A stretch of DNA of 64,000 nt from Marinobacter salsuginis. Lineage in GTDB: Bacteria; Pseudomonadota; Gammaproteobacteria; Pseudomonadales; Oleiphilaceae. Where the stretch lies: assembly GCF_009617755.1 (NCBI RefSeq), contig NZ_BGZH01000001.1, positions 930,001-994,000 on the forward strand, read 5' to 3'. Below, one piece after another: positions 45,666-54,655 of this stretch. Each line of letters opens with the position of its first letter. The first letter of the stretch is position 1. Position numbers and translations under genes: made by a program. The notes beneath the pieces are model-generated. The model saw only the letters and a program-made list of their open reading frames with translations, was not told the DNA's origin and ran no database searches.

Positions 45666-46976
45666 ATGACCTTACCACTGCAAAAACTTGGCAAACTTGA
45701 CCGCATGGAAACCGCCAGCATCGATGAGCTGCGCCACGAACAGCTGCAACGCCTGCGCTGGAGCGTGGTCCATGCCTACACTAACGTGCCGTTCTATCGC
45801 AAAGCATTTGATGACATCGGCCTGAAACCCATGGACATCAGCTCCCTGGACGATTTGGCCAAGGTGCCATTTACCACCAAGGCGGATCTGCGCGACAACT
45901 ACCCGTTTGGCATGTTTGCCACACCCATGTCCGACGTGGTTCGCGTGCACGCGTCCAGTGGTACCACCGGCAAGCCAACCGTGGTTGGTTACACCCAGAG
46001 CGACATCAACACCTGGGCCGACATTGTGGCGCGCTCCATCCGGGCTGGTGGCGGCTCCCGGGGCGACAAGGTACATGTGGCTTACGGCTATGGCCTGTTC
46101 ACCGGTGGCCTTGGTGCCCACTATGGCGCCGAGCGTCTGGGCTGCACCGTTATTCCGATGTCTGGCGGACAGACCGAGAAGCAGGTCCAGCTGATCAAGG
46201 ATTTTGAGCCGGACATCATCATGGTCACACCGTCCTACATGCTGAACATCGCCGACGAGATGGAACGGCAGGGCATCGATCCCCACAAGCTGCCTCTGCG
46301 CCTTGGTATTTTCGGCGCAGAGCCCTGGACCAACGCCATGCGCACCGAGATCGAAGAGCGCCTTGGCATCGAGGCACTGGATATCTATGGCCTCTCGGAA
46401 GTCATGGGTCCCGGTGTGGGCATGGAGTGCATTGAAACGAAAGATGGCCCGACCATCTGGGAAGACCACTTCTACCCGGAAATCATCAACCCGGAAACCG
46501 GCGAAGTGCTTCCTGACGGTGAATACGGCGAGCTGGTCTTTACCTCACTGACCAAGGTGGCCCTGCCGATTCTGCGGTACCGCACCCGGGATCTCACACG
46601 CTTGTTGCCGGGCACCGCCCGCCCGATGCGCCGGATCGACAAGATCACCGGTCGCAGCGACGACATGCTGATTATTCGTGGCGTGAACGTGTTCCCGAGC
46701 CAGATCGAGGAGCAGGTACTGAAGTGCGACGCGCTGGCGCCCCACTACGAGATCGAGGTTTACAAGGAAGGCAACCTGGACTGTGTGGATATCCGGGCCG
46801 AGCTGCAACCGGGCGCGACGGACACCCCCGAAAGTCGTGCCGCGGCCGCCAAGGAACTGTCACACCACATCAAGTCCTACATCGGCATCAGCACCCGTGT
46901 TGAAGTGGTGGAAACCAATCGTCTGGCCCGCTCAGAAGGCAAGGCCAAGCGGGTCTTCGACCGCCGGAACAAGTAA
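45666..46976 (+). CDS. paaK: Phenylacetate-CoA ligase PaaK
   Basis: A 436-residue AMP-forming ligase, the first enzyme of the pathway, activating phenylacetate to phenylacetyl-CoA. The phosphate-binding loop is SSGTTGKPTVVGYTQ, with IFGAEPWTNAMR and DIYGLSEVMGPGVGMECIE. The C-terminal lysine region lies after RSEGKAKRVFDRR. Length matches E. coli PaaK (437). Last gene of the first paa unit; a hairpin follows. Confidence 0.97.
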   Translation: MTLPLQKLGKLDRMETASIDELRHEQLQRLRWSVVHAYTNVPFYRKAFDDIGLKPMDISSLDDLAKVPFTTKADLRDNYPFGMFATPMSDVVRVHASSGTTGKPTVVGYTQSDINTWADIVARSIRAGGGSRGDKVHVAYGYGLFTGGLGAHYGAERLGCTVIPMSGGQTEKQVQLIKDFEPDIIMVTPSYMLNIADEMERQGIDPHKLPLRLGIFGAEPWTNAMRTEIEERLGIEALDIYGLSEVMGPGVGMECIETKDGPTIWEDHFYPEIINPETGEVLPDGEYGELVFTSLTKVALPILRYRTRDLTRLLPGTARPMRRIDKITGRSDDMLIIRGVNVFPSQIEEQVLKCDALAPHYEIEVYKEGNLDCVDIRAELQPGATDTPESRAAAAKELSHHIKSYIGISTRVEVVETNRLARSEGKAKRVFDRRNK

Positions 46977-46991
46977 GTCCCCAGCCAGACA

Positions 46992-47025
46992 GGGAGCCAG
47001 ACCGCAGCCATTGCGGCTGGCTCTC
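46992..47025 (+). terminator. Hairpin after paaK
   Basis: GGGAGCCAG (46992-47000) pairs with CTGGCTCTC (47017-47025), extended by CCGC/GCGG inside with one bulged A, and a 7-base loop. It is followed by TCGCCCTTTCC, so it is not a strong T-run terminator. It marks the end of the paaGHIJK unit. Confidence 0.5.
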
Positions 47026-47107
47026 TCGCCCTTTCCTGCCTTCTCCTGCACATAATCGCCGATTTAATTTCACTTTCCGTTCGCTGATCTCAATAGCATT
47101 TTCACAC

Positions 47108-47113
47108 GTATCA
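47108..47113. promoter_or_regulatory. GTATCA element in the paaK-paaA gap, distal copy
   Basis: GTATCATAT (47108-47116) repeats exactly at 47207-47215, 99 bases on. This distal copy could allow two-site binding and looping with the one at the paaA promoter. The 328-base gap (46977-47304) is AT-rich beyond about 47045 and holds no gene that I can see. Confidence 0.4.
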
Positions 47114-47192
47114 TATTTTTTATTATGCAAATCAGCACTATAGGATTCTTTAAGGAAGCTTTTAGATATAACATGACACACAAAGGCAGTTC

Positions 47193-47218
47193 TTGATATT
47201 TATTCAGTATCATATAAT
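47193..47218 (+). promoter_or_regulatory. paaA: Candidate paaA promoter with GTATCA
   Basis: TTGATA (47193-47198) and TATAAT (47213-47218) are 14 bases apart, shorter than ideal, and GTATCA (47207-47212) abuts the -10 box. A TAATAT at 47215-47220 would give 16-base spacing. The paaA start follows 87 bases on. A repressor at GTATCA would mask the -10. Confidence 0.45.
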
Positions 47219-47304
47219 ATGGAGACATTGACTCTCAGCCGTCACTGAGGTCTCTCTTGTTCACGGACAACAGAACAACAAGCCCGATCCGGAGGTATTT
47301 GTTT

Positions 47305-48297
47305 ATGTACGCCCAGCTCGTTGAAACCGGCGCCAAGCGCCTGAAGACCAAAGAAGAGATGTCGCCTGAAGAGCGCGAGTTTCAGGAAAAGGTCGACGCC
47401 GAAACCAAAATCGAACCCAAAAACTGGATGCCGGAAGGTTACCGGAAAACCCTCATTCGCCAGATTTCCCAGCACGCCCACTCGGAAGTGGTTGGCATGC
47501 TGCCGGAAGGCAACTGGGTAACCCGTGCGCCGACCCTCAAGCGCAAGCTCCAGCTGATGGCCAAGATCCAGGACGAAGCGGGCCACGGCCTGTACCTGTA
47601 CAGCGCCATGGAAACCCTGGGCGCTGACCGTGACGAAGAGATCGAGAAGCTGCATCAGGGCAAAGCCAAGTACTCCAGCATCTTTAACTACCCGACCCTG
47701 AACTGGGCGGATATGGGTGCCGTTGGCTGGCTGGTGGATGGCGCTGCCATCGTTAACCAGGTGGTTCTGCAGCGTACTTCCTATGGCCCGTACTCCCGCG
47801 CCATGATCCGCATCTGTAAGGAAGAGAGCTTCCACCAGCGCCAGGGTTACCAGATCCTGCTGGACATGATGCGCGAAGGCACCGAAGAGCAGAAAGCCAT
47901 GGTTCAGGACGCCATCAACCGTCTGTGGTGGCCGGCCCTGATGATGTTCGGACCACACGATGACGAATCCCCGAACTCGCAGCAGTCCATGGCCTGGAAA
48001 ATCAAGCGCAAGAGCAACGACGAACTGCGTCAGATGTTCATCGACCAGACCGTACCGCAGCTCGAGTTCCTCGGTTGCACCGCACCGGATCCAGACCTGA
48101 AGTGGAACGAAGAAACCGGCCACTACGATTTCGGTGAAATCAACTGGCAGGAATTCTACGACGTTCTCAAGGGCAATGGTCCCTGCAACCGCGAGCGCAT
48201 CAAGACTCGCAAGAACGCGATTGATGGAGGCGCATGGGTCCGCGAAGCGGCCGTCGCCTACGCCGAAAAACAAAAACAGCGCGCGCAAGCCGCTTGA
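47305..48297 (+). CDS. paaA: 1,2-phenylacetyl-CoA epoxidase subunit A (catalytic)
   Basis: A 330-residue ferritin-like diiron protein, the catalytic subunit of the oxygenase that epoxidises phenylacetyl-CoA. Iron-binding helices are visible in [20 protein letters not shown] and in [25 protein letters not shown] lies 11 bases upstream of the ATG at 47305; an upstream TTG at 47257 is not needed. First gene of paaABCDE, starting after its own promoter region. Confidence 0.97.
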   Translation: MYAQLVETGAKRLKTKEEMSPEEREFQEKVDAETKIEPKNWMPEGYRKTLIRQISQHAHSEVVGMLPEGNWVTRAPTLKRKLQLMAKIQDEAGHGLYLYSAMETLGADRDEEIEKLHQGKAKYSSIFNYPTLNWADMGAVGWLVDGAAIVNQVVLQRTSYGPYSRAMIRICKEESFHQRQGYQILLDMMREGTEEQKAMVQDAINRLWWPALMMFGPHDDESPNSQQSMAWKIKRKSNDELRQMFIDQTVPQLEFLGCTAPDPDLKWNEETGHYDFGEINWQEFYDVLKGNGPCNRERIKTRKNAIDGGAWVREAAVAYAEKQKQRAQAA

Positions 48298-48314
48298 TAC
48301 CGGAGGAATAGAAC

Positions 48315-48596
48315 ATGGCTGAATGGCGCCTTTACGAAGTTTTCGTGAGATCCAAGCACGGTCTGAACCACAAACACGTTGGCAGCGTTCACGCTGCTGA
48401 CGCCGAGATGGCCATGGAGAACGCCCGTGACCTGTACACACGCCGCAACGAAGGCGTGAGCATCTGGGTTGTGCCCTCCGACACCATCACGGCGTCCGCG
48501 TCCGACGAGAAGGAAGTGCTCTTCGATCCGTCGGAAGACAAGGTTTACCGGCACGCTTCCTTCTACAAGCTGCCCGATGAAGTCGGACACATGTAA
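48315..48596 (+). CDS. paaB: 1,2-phenylacetyl-CoA epoxidase subunit B
   Basis: A 93-residue small subunit of the PaaABCE oxygenase, beginning MAEWRLYEVFVRSKHGLNHK, as in E. coli PaaB, and containing AMENARDLYTRRNEGVSIWV. It bridges PaaAC heterodimers. GGAGGAATAG precedes the ATG. It is 17 bases after paaA and 12 before paaC. Confidence 0.97.
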   Translation: MAEWRLYEVFVRSKHGLNHKHVGSVHAADAEMAMENARDLYTRRNEGVSIWVVPSDTITASASDEKEVLFDPSEDKVYRHASFYKLPDEVGHM

Positions 48597-48608
48597 GGAG
48601 CGGTACCC

Positions 48609-49373
48609 ATGACACAAGCAGAAGCATTACAGGAATACCTGCTGCGCCTGGCAGATTCCGACATGATCCTGGGCCAGCGCCTGTGCGAACTTTGCGGCAA
48701 GGCCCCGGCACTTGAGGAAGAGATGGCATTGATGAACGTTGCCCTCGACCTCGTCGGCCAGGCCCGCAACTGGTACGAGTACGCCGCTGAGCTGATCAAT
48801 GATGGCCGCGATGCCGACAAGCTGTGCTTCCGTCGCGATGCCCACGACTACCGTAACCTGCTGCTCACCGAGCAGCCCAACGAGGATTACGCTGTCACCA
48901 TGGGCCGTCAGTTCTTCTTCGACGTGTACCACTACTTCACGCTCAAGAGCCTGACCGAGTCGAGTGATGAGCGCATTGCCGGCATCGCTGCCAAGTCGCT
49001 CAAAGAGGTCACCTATCACCTGCGTCGCTCCTCGGAGTGGGTGAAGCGTCTGGGCGACGGCACCGAAGAAAGCCACCGCCGCATGCAGGATGCCGTTGAT
49101 ATCCTCTGGCGCTTCACCGGTGAGCTGATCACTCCGGATGACACCGATCGTTTGATGGCCGAGGCGGGCATTGGCCCGGATCCTGACCAGCTGGCCAAAG
49201 ACTGGCGCGGCATGGTCAATGAGGTGCTTACCCAGGCAACCCTGACACCGGGCGCAGAAGACGCCTGGATGTACATGGGCGGCAAGCACGGCGAGCACAC
49301 CGAGCACCTTGGCTTCATCCTGGCAGAAATGCAGTTCCTGCAGAGGGCCTATCCCGATGCCACAACATGGTGA
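48609..49373 (+). CDS. paaC: 1,2-phenylacetyl-CoA epoxidase subunit C (structural)
   Basis: A 254-residue ferritin-like subunit paired with PaaA. Opening helix LQEYLLRLADSDMILGQRLC, then MNVALDLVGQARNWYEYAAE and HGEHTEHLGFILAEMQFLQR. It is a paralogue of the catalytic subunit that stabilises the complex; known PaaC proteins lack a working iron site. Its end overlaps paaD by 17 bases. Confidence 0.96.
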   Translation: MTQAEALQEYLLRLADSDMILGQRLCELCGKAPALEEEMALMNVALDLVGQARNWYEYAAELINDGRDADKLCFRRDAHDYRNLLLTEQPNEDYAVTMGRQFFFDVYHYFTLKSLTESSDERIAGIAAKSLKEVTYHLRRSSEWVKRLGDGTEESHRRMQDAVDILWRFTGELITPDDTDRLMAEAGIGPDPDQLAKDWRGMVNEVLTQATLTPGAEDAWMYMGGKHGEHTEHLGFILAEMQFLQRAYPDATTW

Positions 49374-49926
49374 TTCAGACAGCCGGTCAGCTGTCGACAT
49401 TCTGATTGCCAGCGATCGGGTGCCGGCCAACGCCCGCCCCGATCTGCTGACAGAAGATGACATCTGGGCACTTCTTGAGGAGGTCAAAGACCCCGAAGTG
49501 CCGGCAGTCAGTGTCGTGGAGCTCGGCATTGTCCGGGCGGTTCACTGGGATGGCAAAGAGCTGTCCATCGACGTGACCCCGACCTACTCCGGGTGCCCGG
49601 CCACTGAACTGATTGAAGAACTGATCGCTGAAGCCCTGCGCGCTGCAGGCTTCCGGGATCCGAAAATCAATCAGGTGCTGACCCCTGCCTGGACCACCGA
49701 CTGGATCACAGACGAAGGCAAAGAGAAGCTTCGGGCCTTTGGCATCGCGCCACCCGAGGGCAGCTCCAGCAAGATGAGCCTGCTCGGGGAACCGGAGGTG
49801 ATTGCCTGCCCACACTGCGGCAGTAAGGACACCGAACGGGTCAGCGAGTTCGGATCCACCGCCTGTAAAGCCCTTTACCGTTGCAAGGAATGCCTCGAGC
49901 CCTTCGACTATTTCAAATGCATCTAG
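49357..49926 (+). CDS. paaD: PaaD, Fe-S maturation factor for the epoxidase
   Basis: A 189-residue protein with an N-terminal MIP18/DUF59 domain (EDDIWALLEEVKDPEVPAVS and YSGCPATELIEE) and a C-terminal zinc-ribbon-like part with paired cysteines, ACPHCGSKD, then RCKECLEPFDYFKC. It is thought to help insert the iron-sulphur cluster of PaaE. The start at 49357 (MPQHGDSDSRS) overlaps the paaC tail. paaE follows after 13 bases. Confidence 0.95.
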   Translation: MPQHGDSDSRSAVDILIASDRVPANARPDLLTEDDIWALLEEVKDPEVPAVSVVELGIVRAVHWDGKELSIDVTPTYSGCPATELIEELIAEALRAAGFRDPKINQVLTPAWTTDWITDEGKEKLRAFGIAPPEGSSSKMSLLGEPEVIACPHCGSKDTERVSEFGSTACKALYRCKECLEPFDYFKCI

Positions 49927-49939
49927 AGCCGATACGATC

Positions 49940-51019
49940 ATGAACAAATTTTACTCACTGACCCTCAAAGAGGTCAGACCTGAAACAAGAAACGCCGTAT
50001 CACTAGCTTTTGACGTGCCGGAAGATCTGGCAGACAAATTTCATTACCAGCAGGGCCAGCACCTGATCGTGCGCACCAAGCTGGATGGCGAGGAAGTGCG
50101 CCGCTCCTACTCGATCTGCCGCAGCGTCAACGATCAGGAACTGCGCATTGCGGTCAAACAGGTTCCCGGCGGTCGCTTCTCCACGTTCGCCAACGAGCAG
50201 CTCAAGCCCGGCCAGACTCTCGAAGTCATGCCTCCCCAGGGCCATTTCTCCATCGATCTGGACCCGGAACGCGAAGGTAATTACCTGGCCGTTGCTGCTG
50301 GCAGTGGCATTACCCCGATCCTGTCGATCGTGAAGACCACTCTGGAGACCGAGCCCAAGAGCGAGGTCACCCTGTTCTACGGCAACAAGGCTACCAGCAG
50401 CACCATGTTCCGTGACGAACTCCAGGACCTGAAGAACGAGTACATGTCCCGCCTGAACCTGGTGTACATCTTCACCCGTGAAGAGCAGGACATTGACCTC
50501 TACAACGGCCGCATTGATCACGAGAAATGCGACAAGCTGTTCGACCACTGGATTGACGCCAAGGAACTGACCGCAGCGTTTATCTGTGGCCCGCAGATGA
50601 TGACCGAAACCGTGCGTGACTCACTGCTCAAGCACGGCATGGAAAAGAGCAAGATCCACTTTGAACTGTTCACCCCCGCCGGCGGCGTACCACAGTCCCG
50701 GAAAGACCGGGATCCGGCCCACGTCGATCCCCAGTCAATCAGCGAAGTGACCGTGATTGCCGATGGCCGCTCCCTGACCTTCCCACTGGTGCGCGATACC
50801 AAGAGTATTCTTGATGCCGGGAACGAAGAAGGCGCGGATCTGCCGTACTCGTGCAAGGCTGGCGTCTGCTCCACGTGCCGCGCCAAGGTCGTGGAAGGCG
50901 AAGTGGAGATGGACCAGAACTTTGCTCTGGAAGACTACGAGGTGGAAGCCGGTTACGTGCTTTCCTGCCAGTGCTACCCGATCAGCGACAAGGTGGTTCT
51001 GGACTACGACGAGATGTAG
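49940..51019 (+). CDS. paaE: 1,2-phenylacetyl-CoA epoxidase reductase PaaE
   Basis: A 359-residue flavin reductase: FAD domain at the front (RRSYSICRSVN), NAD(P) domain (AAGSGITPILSIVKTTLE) and a plant-type [2Fe-2S] domain at the end with Cys305, Cys310 and Cys313 (YSCKAGVCSTC) and the last ligand in VLSCQCYP. It passes NADPH electrons to PaaA. E. coli PaaE has a similar length. A hairpin separates it from paaZ. Confidence 0.96.
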   Translation: MNKFYSLTLKEVRPETRNAVSLAFDVPEDLADKFHYQQGQHLIVRTKLDGEEVRRSYSICRSVNDQELRIAVKQVPGGRFSTFANEQLKPGQTLEVMPPQGHFSIDLDPEREGNYLAVAAGSGITPILSIVKTTLETEPKSEVTLFYGNKATSSTMFRDELQDLKNEYMSRLNLVYIFTREEQDIDLYNGRIDHEKCDKLFDHWIDAKELTAAFICGPQMMTETVRDSLLKHGMEKSKIHFELFTPAGGVPQSRKDRDPAHVDPQSISEVTVIADGRSLTFPLVRDTKSILDAGNEEGADLPYSCKAGVCSTCRAKVVEGEVEMDQNFALEDYEVEAGYVLSCQCYPISDKVVLDYDEM

Positions 51020-51046
51020 TTTCCGCCCTCAAAACAAGACACGAGC

Positions 51047-51078
51047 AAGGCAAGTTCCGCAGCAGCGGAGCTTGCCTT
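51047..51078 (+). promoter_or_regulatory. Stem-loop between paaE and paaZ
   Basis: AAGGCAAGTTCCGC (51047-51060) pairs with GCGGAGCTTGCCTT (51065-51078), 14 bp with one G-U pair, around the tetraloop AGCA. No T-run. Its place inside the operon suggests an RNA-stability element or partial terminator setting the paaZ level. Confidence 0.5.
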
Positions 51079-51106
51079 CGCGTTTCAGAAACGAATGGAG
51101 TTTCCC

Positions 51107-53152
51107 ATGTCAGTCCTGAAAAGTTTCATTGCCGGCCAGTGGGTCGGTGAAAAGCCTGCCAAGGCTTTGCCCAGCGCGGTGAATGGCGAGATCGTCGCTC
51201 ACACCCACGACGACACCCTCGATTTCAAAAACGCCGTTGAGTATGGCCGCAAAGTTGGCGGTAAAAACCTGATGGCGATGGATTTCCAGGAGCGCGCCCT
51301 GGCCCTGAAGGCCATGGCCCTGTACCTCCAGGAGCACAAGAAAGAACTCTACGCCTTGTCGATGCATACCGGTTCCACCAAGGGTGATAACGGTATCGAT
51401 ATTGATGGCGGTTTCGGCACCCTGTTCTCCTACGCCAGCATGGGCCGGCGCGAACTGCCGTCAGGCAACGTGGTTCACGAGGGGCCAGTAACTCCGCTGG
51501 GCAAGAACAACCACTTTGCCGGTACCCACATTCTGGTTCCCCGTGGTGGCGTGGCGGTTCACATTGACGCCTACAACTTCCCGGTGTGGGGCATGCTGGA
51601 GAAGTTCGCGCCCACCTTCCTGGCGGGCATGCCATCCATCGTGAAGCCGGCCACCTCTACCTCCTACGTGACCGAGCTTGCCGTGCGCCTGATGCACGAA
51701 TCCGGCGCACTTCCGGAAGGAAGCCTGCAGCTGATCATCGGCAGCACCGGCGACCTGTTTGACCATCTGGAAGAGCAGGACGTAGTGACCTTTACCGGTT
51801 CCGCCGCCACTGCACGCAAGCTTCGTAACCACCCGAACATCATCAACCGGTCGATTCCGTTCAACGCCGAAGCGGATTCCCTGAACAGTGCAATCCTCGC
51901 CCCGGACGTGACCCCCGAGCACGAAGAGTTCGATGTCTTCGTAAAGGAAATCCGCCGCGAGATGACTGCCAAGGCCGGTCAGAAATGTACCGCCATTCGT
52001 CGTATCTTCGTACCGAAAGACCAGGTAAACGCGGTCTGCGACAAGCTGAAAGAGCAACTCTCCAAGATCACCGTGGGTGATCCCTCTGTCGAAGGCGTCC
52101 GCATGGGCGCACTGGCCTCCATCGACCAGCTGGAAGATGTCAAAGCCAATATCCAGGAACTGCTCAAGACCAGCGAACTGGTTATCGGTGGTGACGGAAA
52201 CTTCAAGGCCACCGGCGAGGGCACCGAGAAAGGCGCCTTCATCGAGCCGCACCTGCTGCTGTGCCGTAACCCGGAAAACGGCTGTGGTGCTCACGACATT
52301 GAGGCGTTCGGCCCCGTGGCCACGGTGATTCCCTACGACACCATCGAGGATGCCGTTGAGCTGTGCTCCAAGGGTCGCGGCTCACTGGTTACCACCCTGA
52401 CCACCCGCGATCCCGCCATTGCCGGCAAGGTTGCGCCTCTACTGGCTGCGTTCCACGGCCGTCTGCACCTGCTGGATGCCGAAGCGGCGAAAGAGTCCAC
52501 CGGCCACGGCTCTCCCCTGCCGATGCTCAAGCATGGTGGGCCCGGTCGTGCCGGCGGCGGTGAGGAACTGGGCGGTATCCGTGCGGTACACCATTACCTG
52601 CAGCGCACCGCGATCCAGGGCTCCCCGACCATGCTCGCAGCGGTTACCCGTGAGTATGTGCGTGGCGCAGACGTTATCGAAACCGAAGTACACCCGTTCC
52701 GTCGCCATTTCGAGGACCTGCAGATCAACGAGTCTCTGCTGACCCATCGTCGTACGGTGACCGAAGCAGACATCGTGAACTTCGGCTGCCTCTCCGGTGA
52801 CCATTTCTACATGCATTTCGATGAACTTGCCGCCCGGGAATCCCAGTTCGGCAAACGCATCGCCCACGGTTACTTCGTACTGTCGGCCGCGGCCGGCCTG
52901 TTCGTTTCCCCGGGCGAAGGTCCGGTCCTGGCGAACTACGGCCTGGATACACTGCGGTTCATTGAGCCGGTTGCGCCGGGAGATACCATCCGGGCGAGGC
53001 TGACCTGCAAGCGCAAGATCGATCAGGGTCGGACATCCCCCGACGGCCACCCCCAGGGTGTGGTGGTATGGGACGTCCAGGTGACCAACCAGAACGACGA
53101 GCTGGTTGCGAGCTACGACATCCTGACACTGGTTGCCAAGAAGCCCGAGTAA
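51107..53152 (+). CDS. paaZ: Bifunctional oxepin-CoA hydrolase / 3-oxo-5,6-dehydrosuberyl-CoA semialdehyde dehydrogenase PaaZ
   Basis: A 681-residue fusion, exactly the length of E. coli PaaZ. The N-terminal aldehyde dehydrogenase (about 1-510) has the nucleophile Cys in [15 protein letters not shown] and the [18 protein letters not shown] loop. The C-terminal MaoC-type hydratase (about 530-681) has [17 protein letters not shown] with the catalytic Asp-His. It opens the oxepin ring and oxidises the aldehyde. The start at 51107 follows GGAG by 8 bases. It ends the enzyme genes of the cluster; two stacked hairpins follow. Confidence 0.97.
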   Translation: MSVLKSFIAGQWVGEKPAKALPSAVNGEIVAHTHDDTLDFKNAVEYGRKVGGKNLMAMDFQERALALKAMALYLQEHKKELYALSMHTGSTKGDNGIDIDGGFGTLFSYASMGRRELPSGNVVHEGPVTPLGKNNHFAGTHILVPRGGVAVHIDAYNFPVWGMLEKFAPTFLAGMPSIVKPATSTSYVTELAVRLMHESGALPEGSLQLIIGSTGDLFDHLEEQDVVTFTGSAATARKLRNHPNIINRSIPFNAEADSLNSAILAPDVTPEHEEFDVFVKEIRREMTAKAGQKCTAIRRIFVPKDQVNAVCDKLKEQLSKITVGDPSVEGVRMGALASIDQLEDVKANIQELLKTSELVIGGDGNFKATGEGTEKGAFIEPHLLLCRNPENGCGAHDIEAFGPVATVIPYDTIEDAVELCSKGRGSLVTTLTTRDPAIAGKVAPLLAAFHGRLHLLDAEAAKESTGHGSPLPMLKHGGPGRAGGGEELGGIRAVHHYLQRTAIQGSPTMLAAVTREYVRGADVIETEVHPFRRHFEDLQINESLLTHRRTVTEADIVNFGCLSGDHFYMHFDELAARESQFGKRIAHGYFVLSAAAGLFVSPGEGPVLANYGLDTLRFIEPVAPGDTIRARLTCKRKIDQGRTSPDGHPQGVVVWDVQVTNQNDELVASYDILTLVAKKPE

Positions 53153-53166
53153 CACCGGGCTTCCCA

Positions 53167-53200
53167 GCTTTCTCCCTGTCCTGGGCCCCAGGGAGAAAGC
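53167..53200 (+). terminator. Hairpin 1 after paaZ
   Basis: GCTTTCTCCCTG (53167-53178) and CAGGGAGAAAGC (53189-53200) are perfect 12-bp arms around a 10-base loop, 15 bases after the paaZ stop. It is followed by a second, stronger hairpin. Confidence 0.6.
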
Positions 53201-53208
53201 CTCAGGCA

Positions 53209-53250
53209 AATAAAAGGGGGACAGGTCGCAAGACCTGTCCCCCTTTTATT
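53209..53250. terminator. Bidirectional intrinsic terminator between paaZ and livF
   Basis: A perfect 19-bp inverted repeat: AATAAAAGGGGGACAGGTC (53209-53227) and its complement at 53232-53250, with loop GCAA, a GNRA tetraloop. The arms end in A- and T-rich runs, so a T-tract follows the GC stem on either strand. It serves paaZ from the left and the fused livF gene from the right. Confidence 0.93.
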
Positions 53251-53273
53251 GGTGCAAGGAAAATCCCAGGCGA

Positions 53274-54638
53274 TTACATGCCCAGGTAAGCCTCCCGCAC
53301 TTTCTCATTGCTGAGCAGCTCACGGCCGGTGCCTTCAATCACCACCTTACCGGTCTCAAGCACATAGCCGCGATCCGCCAGCGCCAGGGCCTGGGAGGCA
53401 TTCTGCTCCACCAGGAAGATCGTAATGCCCTCTTCCTTGAGCTCCTTGACGATGTTGAAGATTTCTTCAACGATCAGCGGCGCCAGGCCCATGCTTGGTT
53501 CATCCAGTAGCAGGAGTCTTGGCTTGGCCATCAGGGCCCGTCCCATCGCCAGCATCTGCTGTTGACCACCGGACAGCTCACCCGCCAGGTTATGACGCTT
53601 CTGACGCAGAATAGGGAACTTGGTATACATCCGCTCCAGATCGTCCATCACCTCGGGCGTTTTGCCTCGAGTGTAGGCCCCCAACAGCAGGTTGTCGTGG
53701 ACGCTCAGGTCCTTGAACACCTGCCGGCCTTCGGGCACCTGAACGATACCGTTAGCCACCCGCTGATCGGCACTGATCTTCGCCAGATCCTTGCCTTCAA
53801 AAGTAATGGCACCGCGATCCGTAGGCTGCAGGCCGGAGATGGTCATCAGGAGCGTGGATTTACCCGCACCGTTGGCACCCACCAGTGACACGATCTCGCC
53901 GCTGTTGATGTGGATGTCCACATCGTGCAGGACTTCAATCTGGCCGTAGGAGGTAACCAGTCCCTTGATCGACAGCATTTCCTGTTTGGCATGGGGCGCG
54001 GTAACCCGATCCGCATGTTTCAGACCCAGCCCACCGAATTTCTCCGGGGTGTAGCTGACAATCTGGTGCCGCAACTCCCGGAACTCTTCCCGGACGCGCT
54101 CACCGAACAGGGGATCATTTTCCACGTCCCTGGCTTCGATGATCTGCTGCCAGTCTTCCTCGGTCAGCAGTTTACGGGCCCGTGGGATAACTACGCCCTC
54201 TTCCTTGCGGATGTGCTTGCGCAGGGCTTCCGTGAAACGGGCCAGGGCATGACTGAATTCTTCGCGACCTTCCGGCCAGCTTTCTTCGCACTCGGCCAGC
54301 AACCGGCGCAGCTCCAAAAGCTTTTCATGACCAATGACATAGCCCTTTGCCAGCTTTTCCAGAAGGGGCGCCGTCTCCGGAGACTTCTCGCTGAGCCGCT
54401 TGTAGAGCTCGATATCAGTCGGCGTACTATGGACACGCTGGGAGAAGTGCTGGATGTAATCGAAAATGGTCGTCAGCAGCCGCTCATCGGGCCGCTGATC
54501 GTTGACGTTCATATCACTCAGCAACTGATCCAGCAGATCCAGAATCCGCCACAGCGCCTGGTGCTCATGAACAATAATCCGTACGGCCTGCTCACTGCGT
54601 GACTGGGCAGGCGCCATTTCAGTAGTTTGCTCGCTCAT
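53274..54638 (-). CDS. livF: Hemerythrin-like domain fused to a LivF-type ABC ATPase
   Basis: A 454-residue protein in two parts. Residues about 15-200 resemble a hemerythrin HHE domain: His24/His26 in VHEHQALWRILD, His70 in RVHSTPTDIELYKRL, His104 in GHEKLLELRRLL, His142 with Glu146/147 in HIRKEEGVVIPRA. Residues 221-454 are a full LivF ATPase: Walker A GANGAGKST (254-262), signature LSGGQQQ, Walker B LLLLDEPSMG. LivF alone is about 235 residues, so about 220 are extra. In the usual HHPKED motif of such domains this protein has HSTPTD, so one Glu ligand is lost. The hemerythrin part might sense O2, iron or redox state; this is inference. Start 17 bases after livG. Confidence 0.88.
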   Translation of the reverse strand: MSEQTTEMAPAQSRSEQAVRIIVHEHQALWRILDLLDQLLSDMNVNDQRPDERLLTTIFDYIQHFSQRVHSTPTDIELYKRLSEKSPETAPLLEKLAKGYVIGHEKLLELRRLLAECEESWPEGREEFSHALARFTEALRKHIRKEEGVVIPRARKLLTEEDWQQIIEARDVENDPLFGERVREEFRELRHQIVSYTPEKFGGLGLKHADRVTAPHAKQEMLSIKGLVTSYGQIEVLHDVDIHINSGEIVSLVGANGAGKSTLLMTISGLQPTDRGAITFEGKDLAKISADQRVANGIVQVPEGRQVFKDLSVHDNLLLGAYTRGKTPEVMDDLERMYTKFPILRQKRHNLAGELSGGQQQMLAMGRALMAKPRLLLLDEPSMGLAPLIVEEIFNIVKELKEEGITIFLVEQNASQALALADRGYVLETGKVVIEGTGRELLSNEKVREAYLGM

Positions 54639-54655
54639 GTGAAATGTCTCCTTGC

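Noticed and set aside
49802..49939. 46-residue N-terminal extension of PaaE
   Set aside because: It overlaps the paaD zinc-ribbon codons, and the family start MNKFYSLTLKEV is at 49940.
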